NCBI GenBank assembly: GCA_024278555.1
Contig: JAJRSX010000128.1
Location: forward strand, 1 to 15,497
Length of the DNA stretch: 15,497 bases
Origin: a bacterium
GTDB lineage: Bacteria; CG2-30-53-67; CG2-30-70-394
Direction of reading: 5' to 3'
Below are positions 13,171 to 15,497 of this stretch, in pieces (the stretch's first letter is position 1; each line of letters opens with the position of its first letter). Below the pieces are notes generated by a model that did no database searches, was not told where the DNA came from, and saw nothing but the letters and a program-made list of their open reading frames with translations. Made by a program: the position numbers and the translations under genes.

Positions 13171-13258
13171 CGAGGAGCCGGCTGCCGCCGGTGATTCCGG
13201 CCCGATGGGCCGGCCGCGGCCAACGGCCGCGGTTGGCGAGCGGGAGCCCCCTCCTACC
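13171..13258. repeat. REPIN-like element 3, partly decayed
   Basis: This element aligns with element 1 over most of its length (GCCGGTGATTCCGGCCCGAT is shared with few changes). It ends CTCCTACC at 13251-13258, but the left GTAG head has become GCGAGGAGCC. Its core is a longer palindrome, CCGCGGCC/GGCCGCGG around AAC (13214-13232). The middle hairpin CCGGCCC/GGGCCGG has a GAT loop (13197-13213). The right REP stem has lost pairing (GCCCCC in place of GCTCGC). It sits between the convergent ends of the kinase and hflC genes. Confidence 0.7.
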
Positions 13259-13292
13259 TCACCCCTGCAACACCGGCGCCACGCGGCAACGG

Positions 13293-14171
13293 TCAACGGC
13301 TGGGGGTTAGTGGCGCCCCCCCCTCGCTCTCCAGGAAACGGAGGAGGGGCGAGTGGGCGTCGAGGACGACGGTGGTATCGCTGTTGAGAAGCTTGCGATA
13401 CGCCTCCAGGGAGCGGACGAAGTCGTAAAAGTCGGGGTCCTGCTCGTAGGCGGCGGCGTAGATGTGGGCCGCCTCCGCATCACCCCGGCCGTGGATCTCC
13501 TCGGCGTCGCGACTCGCCTCGGCCAGGAGGATGGTGCGCTCCTTGTCGGTGGTGGCGCGGATCTTCGCCGCCTGCTCCGCCCCCTCGGAGCGGTACCGCT
13601 TGGCGATCCGCGCCCGCTCCGAGGCCATCCGGGCGTAGACCGACTCCTCTACCTCGCGCGGCAGGTCGGCCCGCTTGATACGCACGTCGACGAGCTTGAT
13701 GCCGTACTCCCTTGCCTTCTTCGCCGACGCCTTGGCCACCTTGTCCATGATCGTCTCACGGTGGATATCGATGATCTCGCTCTGGTCGTGGAGCGCCAGC
13801 TCCTGGCGCAGCTCGGAGAAGACAATGTCGTCGAGGCGCGACTGGGCGCCGGCCACGGTGCCGACGCGCTGATAAAAACGCAGGGGGTCCTCGATCCGCC
13901 AGCGGGCGTAGTTATCGATCACCAGATTTTTCTTGTCGCGGGTGAGGACCTCCGCCGGGGCCGCGTCGTAGTTGAGCAGCCGCCCGTCGTAGAGGTGGAC
14001 CTGCTCCATAAACGGGAGCTTGAAGTGGAGCCCCGGATCCTCCACCGACCGCTTGAACCTACCGAGCTGGGTCACCAGGGCGACCTGGGTCTCGTCGACG
14101 ATGAAGAAGAGCTGGCTCACCCCGAAGAGGGCGAGCAGCACCACCGGAAAGAGCAGGTTGAGCCGTTTCAT
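13293..14171 (-). CDS. hflC: HflC, SPFH-domain subunit of the FtsH-modulating HflKC complex
   Basis: This 292-residue protein (E. coli 334) is anchored by an N-terminal helix at about residues 5-24 and exposes an SPFH/band-7 domain to the periplasm. Diagnostic pieces are FFIVDETQVALVTQLGRF (22-39), DPGLHFKLPF, NYARWRIEDP, and the helical segment ASERARIAKRYRSEGAEQA. A C-terminal helix with YEQDPDFYDFVRSLEAY follows. HflC assembles with HflK into a large cage around FtsH and limits its proteolysis. The ATG at 14171 overlaps the hflK stop in an ATGA junction, indicating translational coupling and 1:1 production. The gene ends close to REPIN-like element 3, which separates it from the convergent kinase gene. 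Confidence 0.95.
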   Translation of the reverse strand: MKRLNLLFPVVLLALFGVSQLFFIVDETQVALVTQLGRFKRSVEDPGLHFKLPFMEQVHLYDGRLLNYDAAPAEVLTRDKKNLVIDNYARWRIEDPLRFYQRVGTVAGAQSRLDDIVFSELRQELALHDQSEIIDIHRETIMDKVAKASAKKAREYGIKLVDVRIKRADLPREVEESVYARMASERARIAKRYRSEGAEQAAKIRATTDKERTILLAEASRDAEEIHGRGDAEAAHIYAAAYEQDPDFYDFVRSLEAYRKLLNSDTTVVLDAHSPLLRFLESEGGAPLTPSR

Positions 14172-15229
14172 CGTTTCCCCCCGGGTGCCATGTCCCTATT
14201 GGAGAGCGCGCCACCGGCAACGCTGAGCGGCAGGGTCTGGAGGATGTTGCCGCCCGCCTTCGGATCGACCACCACCTTGTTCACCCGCGGCAGGATCTCC
14301 TCCATCGCCTCCAGGTAGAGACGGCGACGGGTCACCTCCTTGGCCTTGCGATACTCGGTGAGGACCGCCGTAAAGCGCGCCGCGTCACCCTTGGCGCGGG
14401 CGACCCGCTCCTGGCGATACGCCTCCGCCGCCTGGCGAATCTGCTCCGCCTTACCGCGCGCCTTCGGCAGGATGTCCTCTTTGTAACCGTCCGCCTCGTT
14501 CACCAACCGCGAGCGGTCCTCCTTGGCACGGACCACATCCTTGAAGGCATCCTCCACCTGCTTCGGCGCGTTCACCGTCTGCAGCTTCACCGCGGTCACC
14601 AGGATCCCCACATGGTAGAGGTCAACGATCTTTTGCAGCAGCTCACGGGTGCTGTCCTGAATCACCAGCTTGCCGGTGGTGAGGGCGTCATCGATGGTCG
14701 ACTCCCCCATCACCTGACGGATCGCCACCTCGGCCGCGTTGTGCAGGGTGAGGTCGGGGCGGGCGACGTTGAAGAGGTACTCCTTCGGATCCTTGACCCG
14801 ATACTGGACGATCACCTGACAGTCGACGATGTTCTCGTCGCCGGTGAGCATCAGCGACTCCTTGGGGAACGGCTGATAGCGCGCCGGCGGGCCGGCGGTG
14901 ATGGTGCGGAAGCCGATCTCCAGCCGCTTCACCTGGGTCACCTTCACCTTGTCCACCCGGTCGATGCCGCGTGGGAACTGGAGGTGGAAACCGGACGGCA
15001 GCATGGCCACCACCTTGCCGAAGCGCCGCACCACCCCCTCTTCGTCGGGGCTGATGATGTAGACCCCGCTCGCCGCCCACAGGACCAGGGCGGCGACGAG
15101 CACCATGCCGAGACCGGGAAGGTTGGAGCGAAACCGCTTGAAGGTCTCCTCCACCTGCTGAGCGACCTCCTGCGGGGTGGGGGGACGGCGCTGGCCCCAC
15201 GGATTACGGGGCGGAGGTTCCCAGGGCAT
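14168..15229 (-). CDS. hflK: HflK, SPFH-domain subunit of the FtsH-modulating HflKC complex
   Basis: This 353-residue protein (E. coli 419) starts with a short Pro-rich cytoplasmic tail, NPWGQRRPPTPQE at 9-21. Its membrane helix is at about 40-57, directly followed by VYIISPDEEGVVRRFGK and the periplasmic SPFH domain. Typical pieces are PSGFHLQFPRGIDRV, MLTGDENIVDCQVIVQY and the long coiled segment with EDRSRLVNEADGYKEDILPKARG. The tail is shorter and less glycine-rich than in E. coli, which accounts for much of the size difference. The partner gene hflC follows with an ATGA overlap. The start at 15229 is the natural N-terminus; no good ribosome-binding site is visible. In many gammaproteobacteria hfq and hflX stand immediately upstream, but the 268 bp seen here upstream hold no gene, so the pair seems to have its own promoter. 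Confidence 0.95.
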   Translation of the reverse strand: MPWEPPPRNPWGQRRPPTPQEVAQQVEETFKRFRSNLPGLGMVLVAALVLWAASGVYIISPDEEGVVRRFGKVVAMLPSGFHLQFPRGIDRVDKVKVTQVKRLEIGFRTITAGPPARYQPFPKESLMLTGDENIVDCQVIVQYRVKDPKEYLFNVARPDLTLHNAAEVAIRQVMGESTIDDALTTGKLVIQDSTRELLQKIVDLYHVGILVTAVKLQTVNAPKQVEDAFKDVVRAKEDRSRLVNEADGYKEDILPKARGKAEQIRQAAEAYRQERVARAKGDAARFTAVLTEYRKAKEVTRRRLYLEAMEEILPRVNKVVVDPKAGGNILQTLPLSVAGGALSNRDMAPGGKR

Positions 15230-15413
15230 AGGCGATTACCGGCGGATGGAGAGACAAGATGCGGGGAGACGTTCTACGCCGAAAGCCAATCCGGCACGAC
15301 CCCCGCAAGAAGAGGGGCGCACGATACCACCGCCCCAAGGAGCACACCACCGGGCGGTGGGGCAGCTCTCAGCTCTCAGAGGATCAGCGAAAATATCTCA
15401 ATGTTTTTATTGA

Positions 15414-15442
15414 CTTATAGATACATTCCCCGCCCGTTTCGA
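15414..15442 (-). promoter_or_regulatory. Candidate sigma-70-type promoter of hflK-hflC
   Basis: On the minus strand TCGAAA (15442-15437, four of six matches to TTGACA) is followed after 17 bp by TATAAG (15419-15414, five of six matches to TATAAT). It lies in an AT-rich island (about 15389-15426) that contrasts sharply with the GC-rich surroundings. The leader to the hflK start would be about 175 nt. Apart from this and a direct repeat AGCTCTC AGCTCTC (15364-15377), I see nothing else in 15230-15497. Confidence 0.5.
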
Positions 15443-15497
15443 CCACCCCAACCGCGGCCTCGGAGGGGACCGAAAGGCTCCCTGAGGGCGCCTCCTC

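Noticed and set aside
15177-15413. A 78-codon plus-strand frame near the right edge.
   Set aside because: It begins antisense inside hflK, covers its leader and shows no motif or ribosome site.

Overview
This 15.5-kb window is very GC-rich chromosomal DNA of a proteobacterium, most likely a gammaproteobacterium. That placement is an inference from three things: the gene set (hflK-hflC, an HspQ/YccV-type protein, DUF971, zinc-finger thioredoxin TrxC), GTAG-headed REP palindromes like those of Pseudomonas and relatives, and codons rich in G/C at the third position. Nothing here fixes the genus. High GC produces many long antisense and out-of-frame open frames, which I treated as shadows.

Layout. 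Positions 1-2175 (minus strand) hold a Wzz/GNVR polysaccharide chain-length regulator followed by the 5' part of a type I ABC exporter that runs off the left edge. Positions 2292-3265 (minus) are a lower-GC defence/toxin-antitoxin islet: a HEPN RNase-like gene, its MNT nucleotidyltransferase partner, and the stump of a second, HepT-type HEPN gene. Positions 3350-3877 (minus) encode a small membrane-anchored TPR-like protein. The plus strand then carries DUF971 and HspQ-like genes in overlapping coupling, a single-domain rhodanese, an alpha-glucan phosphorylase, clpB and trxC. A 990-bp intergenic region (11431-12420) is full of repeats. It is followed by a cytidylate-kinase-like gene that probably has its own promoter. 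Positions 13293-15229 (minus) are the hflK-hflC operon, convergent with the kinase.

Functional theme. Several genes concern protein quality and stress: the ClpB disaggregase, the HflKC complex that modulates the FtsH protease, HspQ, thioredoxin 2 and a rhodanese. They do not form one operon and most are ordinary housekeeping genes.

The most unusual content is non-coding. There are three REPIN-like elements (5164-5250, 11890-11974, 13171-13258), the first of which supplies the stop codon of the rhodanese gene. A second, two-copy hairpin family flanks the glucan phosphorylase gene (5290-5333 and 8141-8184). A set of gene-end hairpins shares a C(GNA)G triloop on one strand. Patches of degenerate short-period repeats lie at 11656-12187. 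No RAYT transposase, CRISPR array, rRNA or tRNA gene was recognised. I did not find a convincing wholly new multi-gene system; the HEPN/MNT islet with the decayed second HEPN gene and the repeat families deserve the closest look.
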